Positions 8,913 through 19,881 are shown, counted from the stretch's first letter. The stretch: 47,989 nt of DNA from an uncultured Methylophilaceae bacterium (GCA_903914945.1 CAIWQV010000087.1:1-47989), one strand, 5' to 3'. Numbers and translations are program-made. Notes: generated by a model from the sequence alone, not told the origin.

Positions 8913-11900
8913 ATGAAGCAAAAAATACTTCCTTACGTAAAAAAAATTGGTATTGCATTCGCCATTACCTATGCACTTTTTATCATTTTATCCAGCCTTG
9001 CATTTCAGTTTTACATTAAACCTAATTTAAATAATTACAAAACTAAAATTGAAGATCTTGCTTCGCAAGCCACGGGTCAAATTATCAAAATAAATTCACT
9101 CAATGGCCGATGGGATTTCATTAATCCAGAAATAGCACTTAATGAAGTGGTGCTTAAAGACGGCCAAAACAATACCACCTTGGAATTAAAAGAAATTAGT
9201 GCGGATTTTTCATGGCTAAGTCCATTTTATTTAAAGCCCACGCTCTCAGAAATTAGATTGCAAGGTCCTAAGCTTCTTATTAAGCGAGATACAAATAATA
9301 AGATTTTTATTGGTGGCATATCGATTGATGGGCCAAGTAATAACAAATTAACTAATTGGCTGCTTAATCAAAAAAAAGTTTCCATACAACAAGGTGAAAT
9401 TGATTGGCATGATGAATATAGGCAAGCCGCTATACTCACATTAAAAGATTTGAATTTTAGTTATAAAACCCCATTTATTATTGAGCTCATTGGCAAACAT
9501 AAATTTGATCTGAATTTTAGGATTAGTAACAGTGACAATCAATTTATTGACCTTAATGGCAAGATCTACGCAAAGAAAATTGAAGATATTCAATCGTGGG
9601 ATTCTGAAATTAGAATTAAAGCCGGGAATATTAACTTAGCAGCTTACACGCCATGGATAAATTATCCTGTCAAAATTAATTCTGGTACAGGTGATTTAAA
9701 CCTAACTGCAAATATTACTAATGCATCAATTACCAAAATTAAAGCCTCTCTTAAACTTACAAGTTTGAAAACAGAGCTAAATCAAGCTTATAAAAACGAG
9801 CTTAATCTGAAGAATTTTTCTGGCGACGTCATTTGGCTTGCAAATAAAAAGGACTATCAAATTGCTTTTGAAAATCTTTTTTTATTAACTAATAATGGAA
9901 TTAATATTGAAGATGCAGATACTGCAATCACTATTTCAAAAGAGACTAATAAGCCTACGGCATTCTCACTTAAGATTAATAAAATTCAACTTGATGCTGC
10001 AAATGAAATTTTACAAACTATCCCCTATTTTGATGACGTCAAAAGCAAAGTAAATGCTATTCAGCCTTCCGGCTCTCTTTCTAATGTAAATTTAAATTGG
10101 GAAAATAATAAAACAACAGAGTTAAGCCTTGCTGCTCAATTTGATAAATTAACTTTAAAAACTTTCGAAGATTTTCCAGGCTTTGAAAATCTCACAGGCT
10201 CTATTCACTTATCAAATCAAAATGGCTCATTAAAATTTAAATCTACAGACGTGTCTCTTACATACAATAAATTATTCAGAGAGCAGCTTACATTTAATAA
10301 TTTACATGGTGATATGAAATGGACAGAGAATTATTTGATGTTTAAGAATGTTAGCTTTAATAACGCTTTTATTAATGGATCTATCAATGGCAGTATAAAA
10401 AGTACGTCTCAAAAAATGCCCTATTTAGATATTCAAGCATCAATTCCGTTCATTGATTTTAAGCATGCTAAAGCTTATTACCCAAAAACAATGAGTGCCG
10501 AAAGTCTTCATTGGTTAGATACATCGCTTCTTGAAGGCAGTTTAGAAAATACGTTGATTTCAATCAAGGGCTCAGCAGCCGATTTTCCTTTTGTCGATGC
10601 AAATAACCAGCCTGATCCTAACAAGGGCTCATTTGTAGTCACAAGCACCGGTAAAAATACATTAATCGAATATGGAACAGGATGGCCAGTGGTCGAAAAA
10701 TTCGATTTTACGGCCTCTATCAATCATGGCACATTCGAACTAATGAGTAAAAAAGGTCAGTTTCTTGGCAATACAATCAAAGAGCTAAAGGCAACTATTC
10801 CTGCAATAGCAATAGAGCATCCAATTTTAAATCTTCAAAGCACCCTTAATAGTCCAACGCGCGAAGCTGTTAAGTTTATTAATAACAGCCCTATAAAAGA
10901 GTCTGTCCAACATTTATTTGATGAAGCTTCAGGCTCTGGAGAAGGTAGATTAAAAGTTAATGTAGATATACCTATGGATAATCTCGACGCTATAACTTTT
11001 AAAGGTAATTATCAATTTGTGGATAGCACGCTCAGCAATCCTTCACTGGGCATCCCTAATATAGAAAAATTGAAAGGTTTTGTCACATTTGACGAAAAGA
11101 ATGTGAAGACAGAAAACCTCAGTGGCACTTTATTTGGTGGCAATGCCAATATTGCAATTGTTTCAGATCCAAGCAAAATCATTAAAGTGAAATTAAATGG
11201 AAAATTTACCGGTAAAGGTATTGAGGAAAAATTGGGCACTAGTTTTTCAAAGTTAAATGGCTCCGCGGACTGGGAAGGTAGTATTGAATATAAGAAGCCT
11301 TTGCTCAACATACAAATAACTTCAGATTTAAAAGGAATTGAGATGGGCTACCCTGCTCCGTTTAATAAACCTCGAGACAAAGAAGAAAAGTTCTACTTCT
11401 CGAAAAAACAAAATAATTCAAAAAGTGATGATATTGAATTTAAGTACAGCAATATCGTCAATTCAAAAATATCACGCCTTGAAAGAAATAATGTTATGTT
11501 AATCGACAAAGGGTTCATTGCAATCAACTCAGATATAAAAACAAATGTACAAAAAGGACTTTATCTAAAAGCGAATTTACCCTACGCAAACCTCGATGAC
11601 TTCATGAGTATTTATAGCGGAGGTGATACTACCGGTGGATTTAAGGTCGATAAAGCAGATATTACATTAAAAAATGCTGATCTATTTGATAGAAGATTTA
11701 ACAATCTTAAAATAGAAATAGCGCCTGTTAATGGAAGCACAAAATTAAAGATTAGCGCAAATGAAATGTCAGGAAACCTCTTATGGACTGAGAAAGACAA
11801 TCGATTAACGGCTCGATTAAATGCGCTAAAATTACCTAACGAAATTAAAAAAATTAGCTCCACTCAAAGTTCCGGCAATCAAAAAATCCCTAACCTGGAT

Positions 11901-12740
11901 ATTAAAATTGATTCACTTGAGATCGATGGTAAAAAAATTGGGAAGATTGAGCTCCTCTCAAGCACATTAAAACAAAATATAAATATTCAAAAATTTAGAG
12001 TTATTAATGATAAAAATATTTTCCAAGCAGATGGTGAATGGATAGACTGGAATAAGAATTCCAAAACTAATATAAATTTTAATTGGAAAATTAACAATCT
12101 AGGTGACACACTAAACTTCCTCGGTTACCCAAATTTTGTGAAAGATGGTGAAGCTGATTTATCAGGTCAATTTAAATGGCAAGGCAATCCTCTTGCATTC
12201 GATAAAACAAAAGTCGATGGTTCATTTAATCTCGATGTGCATAAAGGCGTAATTCAAAAAGTAGAGCCTGGCATAGGAAGACTATTTGGTCTTGTCACGC
12301 TTCAAAGTTTACCTAGAAGATTAAGTTTAGACTTTAGAGATCTCTTTGGTAGTGGCTTTGTGCTCGATAGTATGAATGCTTCAGTGCGCTTAAATAATGG
12401 CATTCTGAAAACAACAAATTTCAGAATGATCGGACCAGCTGCAGAAGTATTCATGTCAGGAGAGACAAATATTATCAAAGAAACACAAGATCTTAATGTA
12501 AAAGTAACGCCTCACATTAGTGATAGCTTATCGATTGCGGCTCTTGCAGGTGGTCCGCTAGTGGGTGCTGCAGCATTTGTAGCGCAAAAAATTCTTAAAG
12601 ACCCACTGAATAAAGTACTTACTTCAGAGTATCGCATTATTGGTACATGGGAAAATCCAGAAGAAGTTAATAATTCACCGTCAGACAAAATTAAAACTAC
12701 AATCGACAATACTAAGAATTTATTTACAGACAAAAAATAA
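8913..12740 (+). CDS. YhdP-family (AsmA-like) envelope protein
   Basis: 1275 aa; N-terminal TM, long beta-rich repetitive body, C-terminal GRLFGLVTLQSLPRRLSLDFRDLFGSGFVLDSMNASVRLNNG typical of YhdP; followed by nitrilase and tldD. Confidence 0.88.
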   Translation: MKQKILPYVKKIGIAFAITYALFIILSSLAFQFYIKPNLNNYKTKIEDLASQATGQIIKINSLNGRWDFINPEIALNEVVLKDGQNNTTLELKEISADFSWLSPFYLKPTLSEIRLQGPKLLIKRDTNNKIFIGGISIDGPSNNKLTNWLLNQKKVSIQQGEIDWHDEYRQAAILTLKDLNFSYKTPFIIELIGKHKFDLNFRISNSDNQFIDLNGKIYAKKIEDIQSWDSEIRIKAGNINLAAYTPWINYPVKINSGTGDLNLTANITNASITKIKASLKLTSLKTELNQAYKNELNLKNFSGDVIWLANKKDYQIAFENLFLLTNNGINIEDADTAITISKETNKPTAFSLKINKIQLDAANEILQTIPYFDDVKSKVNAIQPSGSLSNVNLNWENNKTTELSLAAQFDKLTLKTFEDFPGFENLTGSIHLSNQNGSLKFKSTDVSLTYNKLFREQLTFNNLHGDMKWTENYLMFKNVSFNNAFINGSINGSIKSTSQKMPYLDIQASIPFIDFKHAKAYYPKTMSAESLHWLDTSLLEGSLENTLISIKGSAADFPFVDANNQPDPNKGSFVVTSTGKNTLIEYGTGWPVVEKFDFTASINHGTFELMSKKGQFLGNTIKELKATIPAIAIEHPILNLQSTLNSPTREAVKFINNSPIKESVQHLFDEASGSGEGRLKVNVDIPMDNLDAITFKGNYQFVDSTLSNPSLGIPNIEKLKGFVTFDEKNVKTENLSGTLFGGNANIAIVSDPSKIIKVKLNGKFTGKGIEEKLGTSFSKLNGSADWEGSIEYKKPLLNIQITSDLKGIEMGYPAPFNKPRDKEEKFYFSKKQNNSKSDDIEFKYSNIVNSKISRLERNNVMLIDKGFIAINSDIKTNVQKGLYLKANLPYANLDDFMSIYSGGDTTGGFKVDKADITLKNADLFDRRFNNLKIEIAPVNGSTKLKISANEMSGNLLWTEKDNRLTARLNALKLPNEIKKISSTQSSGNQKIPNLDIKIDSLEIDGKKIGKIELLSSTLKQNINIQKFRVINDKNIFQADGEWIDWNKNSKTNINFNWKINNLGDTLNFLGYPNFVKDGEADLSGQFKWQGNPLAFDKTKVDGSFNLDVHKGVIQKVEPGIGRLFGLVTLQSLPRRLSLDFRDLFGSGFVLDSMNASVRLNNGILKTTNFRMIGPAAEVFMSGETNIIKETQDLNVKVTPHISDSLSIAALAGGPLVGAAAFVAQKILKDPLNKVLTSEYRIIGTWENPEEVNNSPSDKIKTTIDNTKNLFTDKK

Positions 12741-12741
12741 A

Positions 12742-13596
12742 ATGGCGATTAAATCAAAAATAAAAACAACTAAAGCAAAGCTAGTGAATAAAGATATCAT
12801 AAAAATTGCTGGTATTCAGATGGCTTCTGGCCCAGACATCAAATCCAATCTTAATGAGGCTGAAAATTTAATTACCATAGCTGCTAATCAAGGCGCCAAA
12901 CTTATCGCCTTGCCTGAATATTTTTCAATTATGACCTCGAAAGATTCAGAAAAACTAAAGGCCAGAGAAAAACCAGACCAAGGCCTCGTACAATCCTTTT
13001 TATCTAAACAAGCAAAGAAAAATAAAGTATGGATTATTGGGGGGTCTATTCCCTTATTTTCAAAAGATAAAAATAAAATAAGAAATAGTTGTCTTATTTA
13101 TGATGACAAAGGAAATTTAGTTCACCGTTACGACAAGATTCATCTGTTTGGATTTGATATGGGAGATGAATATTTTCGTGAAGATAAATTAATTGAAGCA
13201 GGTTCTGATGTTGTGGTGGTTGACTCGCCCTTTGGAAGGATTGGCATTGCAATTTGCTATGACCTTAGATTTCCAGAGTTATTTAGATCGATGAAAGGTG
13301 TTGATCTTCTTGTTATTCCTTCAGCTTTTACAGAAACCACTGGAAAAGCACATTGGGAAATTTTGATTAGAGCAAGAGCAATTGAAAATCAATGCTACGT
13401 GCTTGCTCCTGCTCAAGGTGGATACCATTTATCAGGTAGAGAAACACATGGCAACTCACTGATTGTAGATCCATGGGGAACAATCCTCGACCGACTTCCG
13501 CGAGGATCTGGTGTGATTACAGGATTCTTAAATAAAGGATATATTGAATCAGTGCGCAAATCTCTTCCAGCTCTCAAACATCGCACCATTAAATAG
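12742..13596 (+). CDS. Carbon-nitrogen hydrolase (nitrilase/Nit-type amidase)
   Basis: Start chosen at ATG 12742, directly after the yhdP stop (the ORF track start at 12640 overlaps yhdP). Motifs LIALPEYFS (Glu), YDKIHLFG (Lys) and GIAICYDLRFPELFR (Cys) form the nitrilase triad. Confidence 0.9.
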   Translation: MAIKSKIKTTKAKLVNKDIIKIAGIQMASGPDIKSNLNEAENLITIAANQGAKLIALPEYFSIMTSKDSEKLKAREKPDQGLVQSFLSKQAKKNKVWIIGGSIPLFSKDKNKIRNSCLIYDDKGNLVHRYDKIHLFGFDMGDEYFREDKLIEAGSDVVVVDSPFGRIGIAICYDLRFPELFRSMKGVDLLVIPSAFTETTGKAHWEILIRARAIENQCYVLAPAQGGYHLSGRETHGNSLIVDPWGTILDRLPRGSGVITGFLNKGYIESVRKSLPALKHRTIK

Positions 13597-13604
13597 CGGC
13601 CTAC

Positions 13605-15041
13605 ATGGAACATAAAATTGCACATGCGAAAGATTTGCTACTTGCACAATCTGGTATCGAAATTCATGATTTAAATAAAATACTTAATGCCATGATGTCT
13701 CATGGTGTCGATTACGCAGACCTTTATTTTCAATACACTAAAAGTGAATACTGGGGCCTTGAAGAAGGTCAGGTGAAGTCCGGAAGCTTCTCAATCGATC
13801 AAGGTGTTGGTGTAAGAGCTGTAAACAAAGACAAGTCTGCATTTGCTTATTCTGATGACATATCTATTGAAGCGCTTCTTTCTTCCTCTAATATCGCTAA
13901 AGCGATTGCTTCAAAGAATGTTAATCAAAGTCAAAAACTTAATCATCCAAACATAATTGCAAATTTATATAGTCCAAAAGACCCTCTCTCTGCAATGCCT
14001 GCAGAAACAAAAATTAATATTCTTGAAAAAATAGAAAATTATGCAAAAAAAATGGATGAGCGTATTACCAAAGTTACTGCTTCTATTGCTGGAGAACATG
14101 AAGTTATATTTGTCATTAATAATGAGCAAAGAATTGCAGCAGACATTAGGCCTTTGGTCAGACTCTCGATTAATGTTATCGCTGAATCCAACGGCAAAAG
14201 AGAACAAGGCTCTTCAGGCGGAGGCGGTCGATTTGGATTTGAATATTTTTCTGATGAAATATTAAAGCAATATGCACATGAAGCAGTCCATCAGGCCATA
14301 ACAAATCTAGATGCAAAACCAGCACCTGCTGGAAGTATGACAGTAGTTTTAGGTCCTGGATGGCCAGGTATTCTTCTTCATGAAGCTATTGGTCATGGCT
14401 TGGAAGGTGATTTCAATCGGAAAGGAAGTTCTGCATTTAGTAATAAAGTTGGAACACAAGTGGCAGCTAAAGATATTACGGTCGTTGACGACGGCACTAT
14501 TAAGGATCGGAGAGGCTCACTAAATATTGATGATGAAGGTAATGAAACTCAGAGAACTGTGCTTATTGAAAATGGTATTCTTAAAGGCTATTTGCAAGAT
14601 ACATTAAATGCGCGCCTCATGAATATGCCTATTACCGGCAATGCGAGACGAGAATCTTACGCACATCTTCCAATGCCAAGAATGACAAATACATATATGC
14701 TCAATGGTACAAAAACACCGGAAGAGATTATTAAATCAGTTAAAAAAGGTATATACGCCGTAAATTTCGGTGGTGGGCAAGTCGATATAACCAGTGGTAA
14801 ATTTGTATTTTCTGCAGCAGAGGCTTGGATGATAGAAGATGGAAAATTACTCTATCCTGTTAAAGGCGCCACTTTAATCGGGAATGGTCCTGAAGTATTA
14901 AAGAAAGTCAGTATGATTGGAAACGATATGTCATTAGATTCAGGCGTGGGGACCTGTGGCAAAGAAGGTCAAAGTGTACCTGTAGGTGTCGGTCAACCTA
15001 CAATCAAAATTGATGGTTTAGTTATAGGCGGAACTGCTTAA
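13605..15041 (+). CDS. tldD: Metalloprotease TldD
   Basis: 478 aa; HEAIGHGLEGD zinc motif, GVGTCGKEGQSVPVGVGQPTIKIDGLVIGGTA C-terminus. Confidence 0.95.
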   Translation: MEHKIAHAKDLLLAQSGIEIHDLNKILNAMMSHGVDYADLYFQYTKSEYWGLEEGQVKSGSFSIDQGVGVRAVNKDKSAFAYSDDISIEALLSSSNIAKAIASKNVNQSQKLNHPNIIANLYSPKDPLSAMPAETKINILEKIENYAKKMDERITKVTASIAGEHEVIFVINNEQRIAADIRPLVRLSINVIAESNGKREQGSSGGGGRFGFEYFSDEILKQYAHEAVHQAITNLDAKPAPAGSMTVVLGPGWPGILLHEAIGHGLEGDFNRKGSSAFSNKVGTQVAAKDITVVDDGTIKDRRGSLNIDDEGNETQRTVLIENGILKGYLQDTLNARLMNMPITGNARRESYAHLPMPRMTNTYMLNGTKTPEEIIKSVKKGIYAVNFGGGQVDITSGKFVFSAAEAWMIEDGKLLYPVKGATLIGNGPEVLKKVSMIGNDMSLDSGVGTCGKEGQSVPVGVGQPTIKIDGLVIGGTA

Positions 15042-15043
15042 AA

Positions 15044-15601
15044 TTACAGAACGCGGTTTTTGTATTCTAAAGTACGCGTATCAATTTCAATCTTATCGCC
15101 AGTATTACAAAATAAAGGCACCATCACTTCGAAACCTGTATTAATTTTTGCTGGCTTCATTACTTTACCTGAGGTATCACCTTTTACTGCAGGTTCGGTA
15201 TAAGTAATTTCGCGCGTTACAGAATTAGGTAATTCAACGGAAATAGCTTTGCCATTATAAAATTTCACTTCGCAAGGCATGCTATCTTCAAGGAAATTTA
15301 AAGCTTCTGACATATTTTCAGCATCTACTTCATATTGATTGTATTCGCTGTCCATAAATACATAAGCAGGGTCTGAGAAATAAGAATAAGTGACATCTTT
15401 TTTATCTAGAACGATCACTTCAAATTTATCACTAGCGTTATATACATTCTCACTCGGGGCTTCAGTAAGAAGATTTTTCATTTTCATCTTAACAACAGCA
15501 GAGCTTCGACCTGATTTGTTATATTCGGCTTTTAGGATAACCATAGGGTCACTGCCAACCATAATAACGTTACCAGCGCGAAGTTCTTGAGCGATTTTCA
15601 T
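15044..15601 (-). CDS. efp: Elongation factor P, Arg32-type
   Basis: 185 aa; [44 protein letters not shown]; Arg at position 32 (codon CGA, 15506-15508), the site modified by EarP. Confidence 0.95.
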   Translation of the reverse strand: MKIAQELRAGNVIMVGSDPMVILKAEYNKSGRSSAVVKMKMKNLLTEAPSENVYNASDKFEVIVLDKKDVTYSYFSDPAYVFMDSEYNQYEVDAENMSEALNFLEDSMPCEVKFYNGKAISVELPNSVTREITYTEPAVKGDTSGKVMKPAKINTGFEVMVPLFCNTGDKIEIDTRTLEYKNRVL

Positions 15602-15655
15602 AATATTGATCCTTGGGAATGCCTACCAAATAAAAGGGAAAATTATACTCGAAAA

Positions 15656-16756
15656 TCATGTTTCAGAACAATAATCTACCAAACTCTCTACAAATGAAGC
15701 CTCATTGAAATAGTTGCGACTTTGCGCTAAAGCAAAATCCTGCAAACCAGATTGGTGAGTAAAAAATTGGCTCCATAAAGTTTCATTAAATTTATTATGC
15801 GACCAATCATCATGTGTCTTAATTAACCAGTCTGACAATTCTTGATTACAATTCTCACAGTAACGCTTTAAAAAGGCCTTAAGTTTAATCAAATGAATAT
15901 TATTTTCTTGGATATAAGGCTGCCAAATAAAAGGCTTGCCTGCCCAAAGAGCCCTTATCCAACTATCTTCCCCACGAACAAAATTAAGATCACAAGACCA
16001 AAGCAATCGATCAAAATCATCATGGCTTAGAAATTGGTAAGGAATGATTCGAATATATTGATAATTCTTTTTTATTTTCAAAAGATCAACTAAATATTGA
16101 GGTATAAAAAACTGGATAGATTTCTTCATGCGATCCATTAAGTCTAAGAAAACATCTATTTTTTGACTTGGGTAATAAAAAAGTGAAATTGAAAAAAAAC
16201 TCGGATCCCCATGTAATGAGCGAATCACTTCTTCGCACTTCTCTTGACTAAAGTCATTTCGATGTAAGAATAAATTTTTCTCCCGAATGAGCCCGCCTGT
16301 TTGATTCGTAAAGCCAGGATAAAAAAAAGTTTTAATCTGGCCTGATCGAGGATCTATAGAGGGTTTAAGATGAAAATTATCTACCCAAGATTCAGCTGAC
16401 AAGTATTCAATAGCAATATATTTTGACTTTTCACTTTGAATAAGGGATTTATATTTATGTGGCAAATCAATGTTGAAAAGATTAAAAACAAACAATGGAG
16501 GTGACGGAAGCGAGTCAGAATTTTCGCTAAAATCACAATGATGGAAAAAGATTCCATCAATCATTTGCTCCTTTAAGGAAATATCAAGAGAAGGTATTAA
16601 TTTTTGGGCGGTTATAAGATCGTCTATAAGAACATGGACTTCTGCATCAAAATCGAACTTAAGTTGTTTTGCTATTCGCCATGCGACACCAATATCACCA
16701 AAAAAATCGATGACTTTACAAATCAAATGGCAGGTAATGGCCTTTTTATTAGCCAT
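15656..16756 (-). CDS. earP: EF-P arginine rhamnosyltransferase EarP (DUF2331)
   Basis: 366 aa; CHLICKVIDFFGDIGVAWRIAKQL N-terminus; DLNFVRGEDSWIRALWAGKPFIWQPYIQ; adjacent to efp with Arg32. Confidence 0.93.
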   Translation of the reverse strand: MANKKAITCHLICKVIDFFGDIGVAWRIAKQLKFDFDAEVHVLIDDLITAQKLIPSLDISLKEQMIDGIFFHHCDFSENSDSLPSPPLFVFNLFNIDLPHKYKSLIQSEKSKYIAIEYLSAESWVDNFHLKPSIDPRSGQIKTFFYPGFTNQTGGLIREKNLFLHRNDFSQEKCEEVIRSLHGDPSFFSISLFYYPSQKIDVFLDLMDRMKKSIQFFIPQYLVDLLKIKKNYQYIRIIPYQFLSHDDFDRLLWSCDLNFVRGEDSWIRALWAGKPFIWQPYIQENNIHLIKLKAFLKRYCENCNQELSDWLIKTHDDWSHNKFNETLWSQFFTHQSGLQDFALAQSRNYFNEASFVESLVDYCSET

Positions 16757-17234
16757 GATAAGTCACATCAATAATTCTAAATTTAACTAAGCCACCAGGC
16801 GTTTCAACTTTTACCTCATCGTCTAAATTTTTACCCAAAAGCGCTTTAGCAATTGGCGACACCCAGCTAATAAAGCCCTTTTCAGTATCAATTTCATCTT
16901 GTCCTACAATTCGATAAGCATGCTCAGAGTCATCTGATTCATTAAGTAGGATAACCCATGCCCCAAAGAAGATCTTATCTTGTTGCTCTTGAGTCGATGG
17001 ATCAATCACCACGGCTTCATCGATCCGTCCAAATAAGAATTTCGCTCGTGCATCTATTTGCCGTAAGCGCTTCTTTCCATATATATAATCTCCATTCTCG
17101 CTTCGATCTCCATTGCTAGCAGCCCAAGAAACATCAGCGACAACTTTAGGTCGATCAACTTTAACTAAAAAATCAAGTTCATCTTTTAGGCGCTGATACC
17201 CTTGCTTTGTAATGTAATTTTTACGATCAGTCAT
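16749..17234 (-). CDS. greB: Transcription elongation factor GreB
   Basis: 161 aa; NYITKQGYQRLKDELDFL, WAASNGDRSENGDYIYGKKRLRQIDARAKFL. Confidence 0.93.
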   Translation of the reverse strand: MTDRKNYITKQGYQRLKDELDFLVKVDRPKVVADVSWAASNGDRSENGDYIYGKKRLRQIDARAKFLFGRIDEAVVIDPSTQEQQDKIFFGAWVILLNESDDSEHAYRIVGQDEIDTEKGFISWVSPIAKALLGKNLDDEVKVETPGGLVKFRIIDVTYHG

Positions 17235-17277
17235 ATTTTTTAATAATAATTAACGGGGATAAGTTTACAATAGAAGC

Positions 17278-19881
17278 ATGCATTCTGAGCAAAACACCGT
17301 CTATCTCTGCCGTAATTCAAAAGAAGCTTTTAAATTAAGCCGGCACTTTAGCTTAGCTATAAAAGTGCAAACATTTCATGATTTTATTGAAAGCTTGCTT
17401 GAAAAGCATCCAGAGATCAGGGTGCCGCATCGAACTCTGAATGGTATCGAAGAGAAGTTATTATGGGAAAGTAGCATCAAACAATTTAAACAATCATCAT
17501 TCGATTTATCTAACATAAATAGTTTAAGTGAAACTGCGAGCCAAGCAAACCGACTTATAGATCAATTTAATATCACTGAAAATACTATCAAGAGCGAAGA
17601 GCGCAGCGAAGAACATACATTTTTTAATGCTTGGCGTTTAATTTTCAAAAAATACTGCCATGATAAAGACGTAACTACTTTTCATGCTCTGATCAAAATA
17701 GTGATAGGGCTTATTAAAAGTCGCACTATTTCTATTGATCAATCTATCATCCTTGTAGGTTTCGAATTTACAACACCAACTGAAGAATTGTTTATTGAAG
17801 CATGCAAATCTCAAGTTGATGTAGCATTTTTTAAAGAGCCCAAAATAGAACCCTATATTGAAACGCGCGCATTTCTTAACGAAGAACATGAATGTATGCG
17901 AGTAGTCGAATGGTGCAAAACTCAAATTGAGCATAATAAAAAAATACTTATTGTCACGCCGCAGCTTGATCAAATCATCGATCGACTCTCAAGCCTTCTT
18001 GACAAAACATTCCATCCTGAGACATTTACGCCAAGCTTAGCGCAAGAAAAAAGAATTTATCAGTTTTCTCTAAATACGCCCTTATTTCATTTATCTATCA
18101 TTTACCTAAATCTAAGTTTAATAGAATTAAGCATGCGAGGCTTTGCTGACATCAAAAATCTTAAGAGTGTCTTAAGTCATAGTGGATGGTCAAACAGTCA
18201 AGAACTCCCTCAGCGATATAGGCTTATTAACGCATTAGAAAGAAAACGAAAGGGAAACATTTCAATAAAGGAATTAATTGAAATGTATGAATCAGAAAAT
18301 GGCTTAAGTGGTCTTACACCTTTCTTAAAGATACATTTAGGCCATATACAAAGCACTCATAACGAATGGCGAATCAAAAGGAACCCTTCCGAATGGATTA
18401 AAGCATTTGAAACATATTTAATAGTTATCGAATCAAGCCTTCTGAAACCTAAAGATACCTATGAGGAAAGTATCTATGAGGCCTGGAAGAAAATTACTGA
18501 AACCTTATCTTCGCTAGACAACCTTATGGGTGAAGTATCTATTCAGGATATGTTTGACATATTTCAGTATTATCTTAAAAAAACTACGCATCAGCATGAA
18601 CACCAGGGTAACTTTAAGATTGATATTTTAGGTTTTCATGAAAGCACTTTTGAAGCTTACGATGCTACTTGGATTATGAATTTAAATGAGCATCACTGGC
18701 CTACACCTCACCAATACAATCCATTTATTCCAGTCAAAATTCAGCAAGATAGCCATATTTTCACACACGAAAAACATCAGCAACATGCCACAAAAATCTT
18801 AGACAAATTTACGCATACTTCGCCAACTGTAGTGCTCTCTTATGCTAAAAAAATGGGTGAAGAAGATATATTTCCGTCATCCACATTACATACTGTAATA
18901 TCTTCGAAATTACTTGAAGATACAAATTTTGAATATAAAAAAAATACATTAAAACAAGAAGTTATAGAATATATTGAAGATAACACTTCAATTGATATTA
19001 GTGTTCAACAAGCCGTAAAATCAGGTATTAAACTGCTGGAAGCACAATCCATCTGCCCTGCTTGGGCATTTTATGAGTTTAGACTTGGTGCTAAGAAATT
19101 AGAGGATGAAGATGAGGAAAATTTAACCACTAGATTACGTGGAAATCTTTTCCATAAAATCTTAGAGCAATTTTGGACAGAGCATAAATCAGCATCGCTT
19201 GTAAGCGCCTTAACTGAAAAAGAACTCTCAGAAAAAATAGAAGATATTACACATAAAGCAATTTCAATTGAAAAGAAAAAGTATCCTAGAATCATGCCTA
19301 CATTTTTTAATATCGAAGAAATACGCATGATCAGTTATGTAGAGAAATGGATTCAATATGAATTAAAGCGAGGCGATTTTGAAGTTATAGAGACTGAGAA
19401 AAACATACCTGTCCATGCAGGCTGTCTCAATTTCAATATAAAAATTGATCGCATTGATAGAGTCAATGAAAACAACATAGTGATTGATTACAAATCTGGA
19501 ATAACCAAGACCCTAAATGAGTGGTTCTTAAATAGTTATGGCGAACTTCAAATACCTTTTTATGCGCTTTTTGCTTCAGATAAGCCTATCGATGCCATCG
19601 CAATTGGCGTAATTAATGCATCAAAACCCCAATGGATTGGTATAGGGCGAGATAAAGATCTTCTTAAAGGCATTAAGGATATTCCCTCTTCCACTTCTTT
19701 TCAGTCATGGGACGAATTGCTGGGTTTCTGGAAATGCCGCATCCAGGACACCATCGAAAGCTTCAGGGAAGGCAATGCTGCTGTTCAGTATGCGCGAGAT
19801 AAAGATATGGCTTATTGTCATGTTAAGCCTATCCTAAGACTTCCTGAACGAACGCTCCAATTTGAGCAAAGCAAACAATGA
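17278..19881 (+). CDS. AddB-like PD-(D/E)XK nuclease / inactivated helicase family DNA repair protein
   Basis: 867 aa; late SICPAWAFYEFRLGAKKL, RLRGNLFHKILEQFW and nuclease core FNIKIDRIDRVNENNIVIDYKSG; ATGA-coupled to a UvrD-type helicase. Confidence 0.82.
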   Translation: MHSEQNTVYLCRNSKEAFKLSRHFSLAIKVQTFHDFIESLLEKHPEIRVPHRTLNGIEEKLLWESSIKQFKQSSFDLSNINSLSETASQANRLIDQFNITENTIKSEERSEEHTFFNAWRLIFKKYCHDKDVTTFHALIKIVIGLIKSRTISIDQSIILVGFEFTTPTEELFIEACKSQVDVAFFKEPKIEPYIETRAFLNEEHECMRVVEWCKTQIEHNKKILIVTPQLDQIIDRLSSLLDKTFHPETFTPSLAQEKRIYQFSLNTPLFHLSIIYLNLSLIELSMRGFADIKNLKSVLSHSGWSNSQELPQRYRLINALERKRKGNISIKELIEMYESENGLSGLTPFLKIHLGHIQSTHNEWRIKRNPSEWIKAFETYLIVIESSLLKPKDTYEESIYEAWKKITETLSSLDNLMGEVSIQDMFDIFQYYLKKTTHQHEHQGNFKIDILGFHESTFEAYDATWIMNLNEHHWPTPHQYNPFIPVKIQQDSHIFTHEKHQQHATKILDKFTHTSPTVVLSYAKKMGEEDIFPSSTLHTVISSKLLEDTNFEYKKNTLKQEVIEYIEDNTSIDISVQQAVKSGIKLLEAQSICPAWAFYEFRLGAKKLEDEDEENLTTRLRGNLFHKILEQFWTEHKSASLVSALTEKELSEKIEDITHKAISIEKKKYPRIMPTFFNIEEIRMISYVEKWIQYELKRGDFEVIETEKNIPVHAGCLNFNIKIDRIDRVNENNIVIDYKSGITKTLNEWFLNSYGELQIPFYALFASDKPIDAIAIGVINASKPQWIGIGRDKDLLKGIKDIPSSTSFQSWDELLGFWKCRIQDTIESFREGNAAVQYARDKDMAYCHVKPILRLPERTLQFEQSKQ

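Noticed and set aside
10508-12733. Minus-strand ORFs of 71-99 aa within yhdP
   Set aside because: Antisense to a long, well-supported CDS; no plausible start context or domain.
12640-12741. N-terminal extension of the nitrilase ORF
   Set aside because: Lies in the yhdP 3' end; ATG at 12742 gives the expected protein start.
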